A stretch of DNA of 52,274 nt, from assembly GCF_000332815.1 (NCBI RefSeq), contig NZ_AOFD01000029.1, forward strand, positions 1 to 52,274, given 5' to 3'. Below, one piece after another: positions 28,409-37,666 of this stretch (within the stretch, counting starts at the first letter, position 1; every line of letters starts with the position of its first letter). The DNA comes from Arthrobacter nitrophenolicus (GTDB lineage Bacteria; Actinomycetota; Actinomycetes; Actinomycetales; Micrococcaceae). The translations under genes were made by a program, and so were the position numbers. The notes under the pieces were generated by a model. It was given only the letters and a program-made list of their open reading frames with translations, was not told the DNA's origin and made no database searches.

Positions 28409-29152
28409 GTGTCTTCACGCCAGAATTCTGCGCGCCACCGTGCGCAACCGGTTCGTACCAACCCTTTGGACGCAGTGTCCAAGGCCGTTAGTGCCAACGC
28501 CGGGACAGTGGGTCGCCAGGCTGCTGTAGTTGCAGCCGCGTCCGGCCTTGTCCTTGGCATGGGACTGCCGGCCACCGCCGCGGACACCACCGCCGGCATC
28601 TCCGCTTCCACCGAGTCCGGTTCCGCGCAGACCGCCCTTGCAGTCACCGCAGCACCCACCGCCACCGTGTCCTTCGAGCGGCCGGTGGTCACCACCGTCG
28701 CCGCTCCCGTTGTCGAACGGGTGACCCCGCAGTCCACCTCTGACGACGAGGACGAGGCCGCCGCTTCCACCGCATCGACCGTGGCGGAAAAGGCTGTTGC
28801 TGCCACCGCTTCTGCGGCAACTTCCGGCCTCGCCGCCATCGCCTACACCGGCATCGGCAGCCCCTACGTCTGGGGAGGCACCAGCCCCACCTCCGGTTGG
28901 GACTGCTCGGGCTTCACCCAGTGGGTTTACGCCCAGGCCGGCATCAGCATCCCCCGCGTGAACGCATGGACCGCCATGACCCCCACCTCCACCCCCCAGC
29001 CGGGTGACCTGGTGATGCAGAACGGCGGCGCGCACGTCGGCATCTACGTCGGCAACGGCATGATGATCAGCGCCCTCAACCCTTCCCAGGGGACGCTTCT
29101 GCACTCCGTAGCCGCCACCGGCTCCTCCTCCTTCTACACCCTCGCAGGCTAA
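28409..29152 (+). CDS. NlpC/P60 (C40) cell-wall peptidase, secreted
   Basis: This 247-residue protein starts at GTG 28409 behind GGGAGAGG, 9 nt after the riboswitch core. Residues 34-58 (VGRQAAVVAAASGLVLGMGL) form the hydrophobic export segment, followed by an Ala/Thr linker. The NlpC/P60 domain covers about residues 136-247 with YVWGGTSP, catalytic Cys166 in GWDCSGF and His209 in AHVGIYVG. It cuts between D-Glu and the diamino acid of stem peptides. c-di-AMP control through the upstream riboswitch is expected. Confidence 0.94.
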   Translation: MSSRQNSARHRAQPVRTNPLDAVSKAVSANAGTVGRQAAVVAAASGLVLGMGLPATAADTTAGISASTESGSAQTALAVTAAPTATVSFERPVVTTVAAPVVERVTPQSTSDDEDEAAASTASTVAEKAVAATASAATSGLAAIAYTGIGSPYVWGGTSPTSGWDCSGFTQWVYAQAGISIPRVNAWTAMTPTSTPQPGDLVMQNGGAHVGIYVGNGMMISALNPSQGTLLHSVAATGSSSFYTLAG

Positions 29153-29185
29153 TAGTTCTTGGGGCTTCGGCCCCGGGAACTATTT
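29153..29185 (+). terminator. Intrinsic terminator with TTCG tetraloop after the NlpC/P60 gene
   Basis: TAGTTCTTGGGGC and GCCCCGGGAACTA pair (two G-T pairs) around a TTCG loop, then a short T run. It begins right after the stop codon and separates this gene from the next hydrolase. Confidence 0.85.
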
Positions 29186-29308
29186 CTTGCCCGCAATTTT
29201 TCGCTAGATCACCATCCCCGTTCGGGGCGCGCCGACGTACCCCCAAGATGCCGGCGCGTCCAAACTCTCGGTTGCCCACAGGCCCGAGGAAATCGAAAGA
29301 GAGAACTG

Positions 29309-30079
29309 ATGACTACTCGTGCTACCGCACGGCACCGCGCCGAGGTCACTAAAACCAGCTCGATCGCCATCATTGCCAAGGCTGTGGGCGACAACGCCGG
29401 CGGCGTAGGACGCCAGGCCGCCGTGATCGCCGCGGCTTCCGGTCTCGTCCTGACCAGCGGCATCGCGGCCAACGCTGCCGACGCCAACTTCCAGCGCGAC
29501 TCGGCCCCGGCGTCCGCCCTGGAAGTTGAATCCGCTATCGAAGCGCCCATTTCCGCGGCTTCCACCATCGCCATCACCTACGAGAAGCCGGCCGTGACCA
29601 CCACGCCTGCTCCCGTGGTTGTGGAAGAACCCGAGGTTGAGGTGGAGGAAGCCGCGCCGGCCCCTGCCCCCGCTGCCCAGCCGGCTGCCGCTCCCAAGGT
29701 CACCGCCACCGTTTCCGCTGCGTCGGCCCCCGCCGCACCGGCTTCCGCCAGCGGCAAGGGCGCAGCCATCCTGTCCGCCGCGTACGCCCAGCTTGGTGTC
29801 ATGCAGGACTGCACGATGCTGGTTACCAACTCCCTGGCCGCGGTCGGCATCAACTTCCACGACTGGCCCGCAGGTTACCTGTCCCTGGGTCGCACCGTGA
29901 GCGCGGCCGAGGCCCAGCCCGGCGACCTGATCTACTACGCTGACGGCGGCGCCGGCATGGCACACATCGCTGTTTACGCAGGCAACGGCCAGGCAGTCCA
30001 CGGCGGCTACAACGGCAACCAGACTGTTGTCTTCAGCGCCAACGTTGGCTCCGGCCCGGTGTTCATCCGCGTCGACTAG
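29309..30079 (+). CDS. Variant NlpC/P60 family protein, secreted, without riboswitch
   Basis: This 256-residue paralogue shares the export module VGRQAAVIAAASGLVL (residues 33-48) with the preceding gene. A Pro/Ala/Glu linker of about 60 residues follows. The C-terminal domain (about 149-256) keeps the probable catalytic Cys168, but in QDCTMLV instead of the usual DCSGF, and His219 in MAHIAVYAG. The YVWGG element is missing and replaced by YAQLGVMQ. It may have a changed specificity. ATG 29309 follows GAAAGAGAG. The 150-bp leader has only a small CCCCGTTCGGGG hairpin, so c-di-AMP control is not shared. Confidence 0.87.
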   Translation: MTTRATARHRAEVTKTSSIAIIAKAVGDNAGGVGRQAAVIAAASGLVLTSGIAANAADANFQRDSAPASALEVESAIEAPISAASTIAITYEKPAVTTTPAPVVVEEPEVEVEEAAPAPAPAAQPAAAPKVTATVSAASAPAAPASASGKGAAILSAAYAQLGVMQDCTMLVTNSLAAVGINFHDWPAGYLSLGRTVSAAEAQPGDLIYYADGGAGMAHIAVYAGNGQAVHGGYNGNQTVVFSANVGSGPVFIRVD

Positions 30080-30124
30080 AACCCTCCGTTTCCGGCCGAA
30101 GCCCCCGACGGCCGGCGATGGAGC

Positions 30125-30163
30125 AAGGACCCCTGCCCGCAAGACAGGGGTCCTTCCCCTTTT
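30125..30163 (+). terminator. Intrinsic terminator after the variant NlpC/P60 gene
   Basis: Perfect 11-bp stem AAGGACCCCTG/CAGGGGTCCTT, 9-nt loop, then CCCCTTTT. It closes the hydrolase cluster. Confidence 0.93.
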
Positions 30164-30239
30164 AAACTGCAGCGGCAGCCGCCTCGGGCAGGCGCGTGCT
30201 TGCGCCGTTGGCGGTGGCCTGCTGGCGGGTCCGGGACAA

Positions 30240-30268
30240 TTCTTCCGGGACGGCGATTACCTGATAAT
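30240..30268 (+). promoter_or_regulatory. Candidate promoter for the HNH gene
   Basis: TTCTTC (30240-30245), 17 nt, GATAAT (30263-30268). The -35 is weak and the -10 is good. The leader would be about 95 nt. Nothing else is seen between the terminator and the HNH gene. Confidence 0.45.
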
Positions 30269-30371
30269 GCGCTTCTGTGTTTACTCTTGTGATGTCGATC
30301 CATAGCCCGGACATGCCGAGGGCAGCCGGCCCTCGTGCCCCTGACGGGTGCGGCCGTGAAGAGGTACGTGC

Positions 30372-30872
30372 ATGCGCACTCTCGTTCTGAATGCTGGATA
30401 TGAACCGCTGGCGGTTGTGACTTTCCGCCGGGCGCTGGTGCTTGTGCTCACGGGCAAAGCGAGCGTGGTGGCCGAAGGGGACGACCCCGTGGTGGGTCCA
30501 CAGGAAATACTGGGCCGCCCCTCGGTAATCCTCCTCAACCGCTACATCCGCCCGCGCTACAACCAGGCCACCGCCGTCAGCCGCCGGGGTGTGCTGAGAC
30601 GCGACGGGCACAAGTGCGCGTACTGCGGCAAGGCTGCGCACACGATCGACCACGTCCACCCAAAATCACGCGGCGGAGCCGACTCCTGGGAGAACCTCGT
30701 GGCAGCCTGCCTCCGCTGCAACAATGCCAAGGGTGACCACACTCCCGCGGAAATGGGCTGGAAGCTCCGGTTCGTTCCGGAACCTCCGCGCGGCACCATC
30801 TGGCAGATCAAGGAACTGGAGAAGCCCACCACCGCGTGGGACCCGTTCCTGCTGCCGGAGCGCGCTGCCTGA
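30372..30872 (+). CDS. HNH endonuclease family protein
   Basis: This is a 166-residue protein. Residues 1-60 (MRTLVLNAGYEPLAVVTFRRAL to the RPSVILLNRYI stretch) are the N-terminal part seen in a widespread actinobacterial HNH family. The HNH core follows: CAYCGK and CLRCNN as two zinc-binding Cys pairs, with HTIDHVHPKSRGG carrying the catalytic His. It ends KPTTAWDPFLLPERAA. It is probably a house-keeping nuclease of unknown target rather than a restriction enzyme, because no methylase or mobile context is present. Confidence 0.92.
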   Translation: MRTLVLNAGYEPLAVVTFRRALVLVLTGKASVVAEGDDPVVGPQEILGRPSVILLNRYIRPRYNQATAVSRRGVLRRDGHKCAYCGKAAHTIDHVHPKSRGGADSWENLVAACLRCNNAKGDHTPAEMGWKLRFVPEPPRGTIWQIKELEKPTTAWDPFLLPERAA

Positions 30873-30923
30873 CGGGTCCTTTCCTGTTTATGCGTCCCTG
30901 CCTGCGCTGGCTAGGCTGGAACC

Positions 30924-31594
30924 GTGCAAGATCCGCTGCCGCATTTTGATGCCCTGATCCTCGCCGGAGGCCGGTCCTCCCGGCTGGGCGGAGTACCCAA
31001 ACAGCACCTGCTTTTCCGTGGCGCCACCTTGCTGGAACGTTCCCTCGATGCGGCGTCCGGTGCCCGCCGGACTGTGGTGGTCGGACCGGATCCGGGGCGC
31101 CTGCCGGAAACCGTCCTATCCTGCCGGGAGCAGCCCGAATTTTCCGGTCCCGCCGCCGCCATCGCTGCGGGGCTGGAGGTACTGTCCCGGGGCGGGGGAG
31201 AAGCCGAGTACACGTTGGTGCTTGCCTGCGACATGCCACTGGTGGCCGACGCCGTGGTCCGGCTCTCCTCCGCACTGTCAGCGGAACCGGCTGATGGCCC
31301 CGGCAAGCCGGACGTGGTCATGGCCGCAACCGACGACGGCACGCCCCATGGCAGGGCCCAGCCGCTCGCCGGTTTTTATCGCACGGCTGGGCTAAAAACG
31401 CCGTGGAGGATCTCGCTGCCCGGGGAGCCTTAATCAACGGCTCCGTCCGCTCGCTCCTTGCTAGTCTGGACGTGCAGCTTGTCACCGTACCCGCCGCGGC
31501 CACAGCCGATGTGGACACATGGGACGATGCCGCCGCGCTAGGGATTGCCGCCGGCCACCAGGACGATGACCAGGGCCGGCGCAGCCGCAGTTAA
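30924..31594 (+). pseudogene. mobA: Molybdenum cofactor guanylyltransferase MobA-like (frame broken by one missing base)
   Basis: MobA joins GMP to molybdopterin to form the MGD cofactor. The nucleotidyltransferase start ILAGGRSSRLGGVPKQHLL and VLACDMPLVADAVV are in the first frame; the tail from AVEDLAARGALINGSV on is in the next. Restoring one base at the CT-AAAAA junction (31393-31398) joins GLKNAVEDL and gives 223 residues. GTG 30924 has TAGGCT exactly 6 nt upstream and looks leaderless. It heads a set with DUF6457, moeA and fdhD. A sequencing deletion is the likeliest cause. Confidence 0.85.
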
Positions 31595-31609
31595 CTTGGG
31601 AGGCAGTTC

Positions 31610-31902
31610 ATGAAAAGCCAGGAAGAGACGCTGGAGGAATGGTGCAGGTCACTGCTCCAGGCCTATGAACTCGAAGACGTCCAGGTGGATGTCAATGCCA
31701 TTCTCTCGCTTGCCGGAGTGGCCGCCCATTCTGTAGTGCGCCCGGCCGCGCCGCTGACCACCTTCATTGCAGCTACGCCGCCGGCCTCGCCTCCGGGGCA
31801 GGCCATGCAACAGACGCCGCCTCCATGGACTCGGCCCTTGCCGTGGCCCGCTCCCTGGCCGCCGACTACGATGCTGAAGCCGCCGGGACCCCCGGCGAAT
31901 GA
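31610..31902 (+). pseudogene. DUF6457 small protein of the molybdenum cofactor locus (frame broken by one missing base)
   Basis: Adding one base at 31771-31773 gives a 97-residue protein that continues from PAAPLTTFIA into GYAAGLASGAGHATDAAS and ends at TGA 31900-31902. It begins MKSQEETLEEWCRSLLQAYE behind GGGAGG with 6-nt spacing. Small proteins of this type sit between mobA and moeA in actinobacteria and are thought to act in cofactor synthesis, but the role is not known. Its stop overlaps the moeA start (ATGA). As read, the frame runs on into moeA and makes a false 550-codon fusion. Confidence 0.75.
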
Positions 31903-33262
31903 CCGAGGACGCCCCCTCAGGAGCTGGCGAATCCGAAGGGCAGGAAGCGCACCACCATCTGGCCCACACCTGGAAGAAGCCCGGCAGGCAGCCTTTGATG
32001 CCGCCACGCCGATCCCTGCCGGGCCTGTAGCACTCGGGCTGGCCCTGGGACGCAGGCTGGACCAGGACATTGTGGCACTGCAGGACATGCCGCACTATGC
32101 CTCCTCCGCGATGGACGGGTGGGTCGTCAACGGGACAGGGCCCTGGATTCCCGCCGAGCCCGGGACCAGGCTGGCGCCGCACCAGGCCAGCCCCATCGTG
32201 ACCGGCGGCCTCATACCACCCGGAGGGAAGGCCGTCCTCCGCAGCGAGAATGCCGTACTCGCCGAGGACGATGACGGGCTGCCCATCCTGACAACGGGCG
32301 GCAGTGCCCGCCCGGGTGAGCCCCGAACAGGCCAGCACATCCGGAAGGCAGGCGAGGAAGCCTTGGAAGGCGACCTCCTGGTGGCTGCCGGCGTGGAGTT
32401 GAACCCGGCCCATCTGGCCCTTGCGGCCCTCGGCGGATACGACGAGCTGCGTGTCCAGGGCAAACCGCTGGTGCGGCTCCTGCTGACAGGCTCCGAAGTG
32501 GTGGCGCAGGGGCTTCCCGTTCCGGGCCAGGTGCGGGACACGTTCGGTCCGCAGCTTCCCGCAGTGGTCACGATGCTGGGCGGCATCCCCGGCGGCCAGC
32601 AAAAAATCGGTGACTCCTATCCCGAATGGCTCGCGGCCCTGGAGGACGTGGTTCCGGAGGTGCCGGGCGTGCCGGACCTGCCTGCCGACGTCGTGATTAC
32701 GACCGGCGGGACCGGACCTTCCGGCACCGACCACCTGCGCAGGGCGGTGGCCGAGCTGGGCGGGCGGCTCCTGGTCGACGGCGTGGCCATGCGGCCAGGC
32801 CACCCCGCCGTGCTGGCCGAGCTGCCGGACGGCCGGTTCGTGCTGGGGCTGCCGGGCAATCCGCTGGCCGCGATGATGGCGCTGTGCACGGTAGGTGCTC
32901 CGCTGCTCGCTGCACTGGGTCACGGGACCATGCCGGCCGTGCAGCAGGTACCCTCCGGCACAGTAATCGAACCGGATCCCGGCCGCACGCGGCTGATGCC
33001 GTTCCGCCTCCTGTACGGCATGGCGTCGCCTGCCCAGCACACGGGGCCGGGGATGATGCGTGGGCTGGCCTCGGCTGACGGGGTAATGGTGGTGCCGCCG
33101 CACGGCGTGCAGCTGGGCGAACCCGTGCCGGCCTTTGCGCTGCCCTGGGGCCCGCCCATTCCCGCGCCTGAGGCAACCCCCGCCAAAGCGAAGCCGAAAA
33201 GCGGCCGGGCTGCAGCCAAGCCGCCTGCGGGTCCGGTGGACTGGAGTGCCCTGCTTGGGTAG
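31899..33262 (+). pseudogene. moeA: Molybdopterin molybdenumtransferase MoeA (frame broken by one missing base near the start)
   Basis: MoeA inserts molybdate into adenylylated molybdopterin. From ATG 31899 the frame reads MTEDAPSGAGESEGQ and is lost at 31971-31973; one extra G restores HTWEEARQAAFDAA and a 454-residue protein. The MoeA landmarks follow: SSAMDGWVV, ITTGGTGPSGTDHL in the MoCF-like domain, and LPGNPLAAMMAL. A Lys/Ala-rich tail precedes the stop. Nearly all of the coding sequence is intact, so a sequencing deletion is likely. It overlaps the DUF6457 gene by 4 bp. Confidence 0.87.
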
Positions 33263-33320
33263 GCAGGATGTCCCCGCCCCGCAGGAGTCCCCGAGCGTTC
33301 CGGGCAGCCGCCCGCTTCGG

Positions 33321-33349
33321 TTGAGCGGGGGCACTGCGGTTGCCATGAT
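33321..33349 (+). promoter_or_regulatory. Promoter upstream of fdhD
   Basis: TTGAGC (33321-33326), 17 nt, CATGAT (33344-33349). Transcription would begin at or near the ATG of a nine-codon open frame (33356) that overlaps the fdhD start. Confidence 0.6.
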
Positions 33350-33355
33350 GGAGCT

Positions 33356-33385
33356 ATGAACAGGCAGGAAGCATGGGACGCGTAA
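33356..33385 (+). CDS. Possible nine-codon leader ORF overlapping the fdhD start
   Basis: ATG exactly 6 nt after the CATGAT -10 opens MNRQEAWDA and stops at TAA 33383-33385, past the fdhD ATG at 33373 in another frame. It fits the leaderless start pattern seen elsewhere in the window. Ribosomes that finish it would lie on the fdhD start, so coupling is possible. It may be chance. Confidence 0.3.
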   Translation: MNRQEAWDA

Positions 33386-34251
33386 CCCAGCGCCGCAAGG
33401 TGCACAAGTATTTGCTGGACGGCTCGCCAAAGGCCCTCGAGTTTCCGGTCCGGCACCGGGAGGACGTCCTGGCGGTGGAGGAACCGCTGGAGATCCGGCT
33501 GGGACGGATGTCCTTCTCCGTCACCATGCGTACTCCGGGCGACGACTTTGACCTGGTGGCTGGATTCCTGGTGTCCGAGGGCGTCATCTGGAGCGCCGAC
33601 CAGCTGGTGTCCCTGCGGTTCTGCGCCGGCGAGGACGAAAACGGCATGCAGACCTTCAACGTGGTGGAAGCCCAGCTGCGGCCCGACGTCCCCCTTCCGG
33701 ACACGGGACGCAACGTCTATACCTCCAGTTCCTGCGGCATCTGCGGTACGGACTCCATAGACTCGGTCCGGAAATCCTCGCACTACAGCCCCCAGGACGA
33801 TCCCGTCACGATGGACGCGCACGTGCTTGCGTCGCTGCCGGCGCTGTTGCGGGAATCCCAGCGCGTCTTTGAGGAGACCGGGGGAGTGCACGCGGCCGGG
33901 CTGTTCAGGATCAATGACGACGGCGGCGCCCAGCTTCTCTGCCTCCGTGAGGACGTGGGGCGGCACAATGCCGTGGATAAGGTGGTGGGCTGGGCCCTGC
34001 GCGAAGGCCTCCTTCCACTGCGCGGCACGGTGCTGCAGGTCTCCGGGCGGGCATCCTTTGAACTGGTGCAGAAAGCCGCCCTGGCCGGAATTCCCGTGCT
34101 CTCCGCGGTCAGCGCGCCGTCCAGCCTGGCGGTGGAACTCGCGGAGGCGAGCGGCTTGACGCTGGCGGGCTTCAGCAGGGGAACCAGCCTCAACGTGTAC
34201 GCCGGCGACGCACGGGTGCTCAGGCCGGTGGCTGAGGTTCCGGCGTCCTGA
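33373..34251 (+). CDS. fdhD: Formate dehydrogenase accessory sulfurtransferase FdhD
   Basis: FdhD transfers sulfur from a cysteine desulfurase to the molybdenum cofactor of formate dehydrogenase. The 292-residue protein contains the key loop SSCGICGTDSID with both Cys residues, plus VHAAGLF, EDVGRHNAVDKVVG and SGRASFELVQKAA. The start MGRVTQRRKVHKY has AGGAAG just 1 nt upstream, a poor spacing that may be eased by coupling to the nine-codon ORF. It follows moeA on the same strand. No formate dehydrogenase structural gene is in the window. Confidence 0.95.
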   Translation: MGRVTQRRKVHKYLLDGSPKALEFPVRHREDVLAVEEPLEIRLGRMSFSVTMRTPGDDFDLVAGFLVSEGVIWSADQLVSLRFCAGEDENGMQTFNVVEAQLRPDVPLPDTGRNVYTSSSCGICGTDSIDSVRKSSHYSPQDDPVTMDAHVLASLPALLRESQRVFEETGGVHAAGLFRINDDGGAQLLCLREDVGRHNAVDKVVGWALREGLLPLRGTVLQVSGRASFELVQKAALAGIPVLSAVSAPSSLAVELAEASGLTLAGFSRGTSLNVYAGDARVLRPVAEVPAS

Positions 34252-34370
34252 GGCGGTTGCAGATGCCCACGGATGATCCTGGAGGGGTTGGATAAGAGGC
34301 TACTAGCGGGTAGATTTGTCCATCGAATGGACACCATGGTCCACTTCCACACTCTAAAAGAGGGCACACA

Positions 34371-37300
34371 TTGCATGATGACCGCCGGATAACGGAAGTC
34401 CGCCTCCACAGGTTTGTGCGTGAGCGCATCACCCCTTCCGTCTACGGCCGGATCCTCCCCCTTGCCTTGAGCAGCTGGGATGTGCCGGACGAACCGGTCC
34501 CTGCACTGGAGGCCATGCGGCAGGAATTCCACCCGCAGGAGCATGGCGCCGCCTGGGGCAAACCGTGGGGCACCAAGTGGCTTCGACTCCAGGGTGAGGT
34601 CCCCGAATCCTGGGGCACAGAACCGGACACCACGGTGGAAGTGCTGGTGGACCTGGGATTCACCATCGAGACGCCGGGATTCCAGTGCGAGGGCATCGCC
34701 TGGCGGCCGGACGGAACCATCATCAAGGCCGTCTCGCCGCGGAACCAGTACATCCCGTTGAAACTGCTGGGCGGCGGCATGGCGGTGGACTTCTATGTGG
34801 AAGCTGCGGCAAATCCCGACGTTGCCCAGGGCTGGACCTTTGCCGCAACCCCCTACGGGGACAAGTCCACTGCCGGAACGGCGCCGCAGTACAGGCTGGG
34901 GACCATTGCGATCGCTGAACTGAACCAGACCGTATGGGAGCTCCAGCAGGACGTCTGGACCCTGGCAGGACTAATGGAGCAACTGCCGCTGGAGCTTCCC
35001 CGCCGGCACGAAATCCTCCGCGCCCTTGAACGCATGATGGACGTCATGGACCCGGACGACGTTGCCGGAACGGCAGCTGCCGGCCGCGAAGCCCTTGCCG
35101 GCGTCCTGGCCAGGCCTGCCTATGCATCCGCCCACCAGCTGGTTGCCACCGGCCATGCCCATATCGATTCCGCCTGGCTGTGGCCGGTCAGGGAAACCAT
35201 GCGCAAATGCGCGCGGACGTTTTCCAACGTTGTGTCACTGATGGACGACAACCCGGACTTCGTCTTCTCCTGCTCATCCGCGCAGCAGCTGGCATGGATC
35301 AAGGAGTTCTACCTGAGCTCTTCAGCAGGATCCGGGAAAAGGTATGTTCCGGCCAGTTCGTGCCCGTAGGGGGCATGTGGGTGGAATCGGATACCAACAT
35401 GCCCGGCGGCGAGGCCATGGCCCGCCAGTTCGTGGAGGGCAAGAGCTTCTTCTTGTCGGAGTTCGGCATCGAATGCCGTGAAGCGTGGCTGCCGGATTCG
35501 TTCGGATACTCCGCAGCACTTCCGCAGATCGTGAAGTCCGCAGGCAGCCGCTGGTTCCTGACCCAGAAGATCTCCTGGAACCAGACCAACCGGATGCCGC
35601 ACCACACCTTCAACTGGGAGGGCATTGACGGTACCCGCCTCTTCACGCACTTCCCCCCGGTGGACACCTACAACTCCGAACTCAGCGGCCGGGAGTTGGC
35701 CCACGCCGAACGGAACTACCGGGACCACGGGCGGGGAACAGTGTCACTGGTTCCCTTCGGCTTCGGCGACGGCGGCGGCGGACCTACCCGGGAAATGCTC
35801 GCCGCTGCGGCCCGCACCGCCGACCTGGAGGGATCGCCGAAGGTCCGGATCGGGTCCGCGGAGAGTTTCTTCCGGCAGGCCGAACAGGACTACACCTCGC
35901 TGCCCGTCTGGGTGGGGGAGATGTACCTTGAGCTGCACCGCGGAACGTACACCAGCCAGGCCCGTACCAAGAAGGGCAACCGGCGCAGTGAGCACCTGTT
36001 GCGGGAAGCCGAACTGTGGTGCGCCACGGCAGCGGTCCGGACCGACGGCGCCTACGCCTACCCGGCCGCTGAGCTGAAGCGCCTCTGGCGGCTGGTGCTG
36101 CTGCAGCAGTTCCACGACATTCTGCCCGGCAGTTCCATCGCCTGGGTCCACCAGGATGCCGAGCGCAACTACCAGGCGATCGAGGCCGGACTGGAAGCGC
36201 TGATCGGCCAGGCCGCTGCTGCGGTGCTCGGCTCGGGGGAGCGGGAGTTCCTCCTCAATGCCGCGCCGCATGCCAGGGATGGCGTGCCCGCCCTGGCGGC
36301 GGGAGAACCGGCCTTTTCTTCCGAAGCCGTCAGCGCAACGGCCGAAGCAGGCGGATACGTTCTGGACAACGGCGTCATCCGCGCGGTGCTGGACGCGAAC
36401 GGCCTCCTGACATCCCTGCGTGATTACGCCAGCGGCCGGGAGGCCATCGCCCCTGACCAGTACGGCAACCTGCTGGAACTGCACCGCGACACGCCCAATG
36501 AATGGGATGCCTGGGACATCGACGAGTTCTACCGGCGCAACGTCACTGCGCTGACCGGTGCGGAATCTGTCCGGCTGGAAGGCGAAGGCGGGGCCGCCGT
36601 CGTGGTGGTGGAACGGCTGGCCGGAGCCTCTTCGATCACGCAGCGGATCACGCTGGCGCCCGAGAGTCCGTCGCTGTCGATCACCACCTCGGTGGACTGG
36701 CAGGAACGGGAGAAGCTTCTGAAGCTAGGGTTCGCCCTGGACATCCGGGCCGACCGCTCGGCTGCCGAGACGCAGTTCGGGCACGTCTTCCGGCCCACCC
36801 ACATCAACACGTCCTGGGAGGCGGCGAAGTTCGAGATCTGCGCGCACCGCTGGATCCACGTTGCCGAACCCGGCTACGGGGTGGCGGTCTCCAACGCGTC
36901 CACCTATGGCCATGACGTGGCCAGGAACGTCAGGGAGTCCGACGGCGGCACCACCACCACCGTGCGCCTGTCCCTGCTGCGCGCTCCCAAGTTCCCGGAC
37001 CCGGAGGCCGACCGCGGGCTTCATGACCTGACCGTCACCATTCGTCCCGGCGCCGGCATTGCCGAGGCTGTCCAGGAGGGCTACCGCACCAACCTCGCAC
37101 CCCGGATGGTCCGCGGGGCCGCGCCCGTTGAACCGCTGTTCTCGGTAACCAACCCAGCCTTGGTGATTGAAGCGGTCAAGCTGGCTGAGGACGGGTCGGG
37201 CGATGTGATCGCCAGGCTCTACGAGTCACTGGGGGAGCGCTCCACCGGGAGGGTCACTGCCAACTTTGCTTCAGCGGCTGTCCGCGCCGTCGATCTGCTG

Positions 37301-37402
37301 GAGCGGGACGTCCAGTCACCAGGGGTAGAGGCCGGGGCCGGTGGTGCCACCCTGCAGCTGCGCCCGTTCCAGCTGGTCACGCTGAGGTTCACCCGCGCAT
37401 AA
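34371..37402 (+). pseudogene. Alpha-mannosidase, GH38 (frame broken by one missing base)
   Basis: GH38 enzymes remove alpha-linked mannose. The metal-binding GHAHIDSAWLWP is in the first frame; VGGMWVESDTNMPGGE, the nucleophile Asp in WLPDSFGYSAALPQI and the long C-terminal beta domains are in the second. One extra base at 35312-35313 (restoring FYPELFSRIREKV or FYLELF) gives 1010 residues, normal for bacterial GH38. TTG 34371 follows AAAAGAGGG with 6-nt spacing. No signal peptide is seen, so it is cytosolic and acts on imported mannosides. No sugar transporter is adjacent. Confidence 0.9.
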
Positions 37403-37422
37403 GTTCCACAGAATTTCTGGCT

Positions 37423-37459
37423 GATATGGCGACTTCAAGGCCCCTGAAGTCGCCATATC
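37423..37459. repeat. Perfect 15-bp inverted repeat after the alpha-mannosidase gene
   Basis: GATATGGCGACTTCA and its complement flank a 7-nt AGGCCCC loop. There is no T run directly after it, so it may be a factor-independent hairpin of unusual type or a recombination remnant. The rest of the 264-bp gap (37403-37666) holds no gene. Confidence 0.7.
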
Positions 37460-37666
37460 TGGCCAAAAACTCAAGCGAAATGGGCCTTAAATAGGCTGAG
37501 TGGGGGCGGTCCCCAACGGCCGCCACCACTCATCCCCCAATGTGTGCAAAGGCCCCCGGGACAGGGAGCGTTCAAGAATTTATCCCCGTTCGTAAACGCC
37601 CCTCGGTCCCACCTTCACACATTCATGATTGTTTCACATTCTAATGATTTTGTGAAAGCCGCTTGG

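Noticed and set aside
29216..29227. CCCCGTTCGGGG hairpin as a third riboswitch
   Set aside because: It is a simple 4-bp stem. None of the ydaO conserved blocks occur between 29186 and 29308.
31610..33262. Apparent 550-residue fusion of DUF6457 and MoeA
   Set aside because: The middle 70 residues are Pro/Arg-rich nonsense. Two missing bases explain it as two normal overlapping genes.
31649..33430. 593-codon open frame antisense to moeA
   Set aside because: It overlaps clear MoeA coding sequence and shows no family features.
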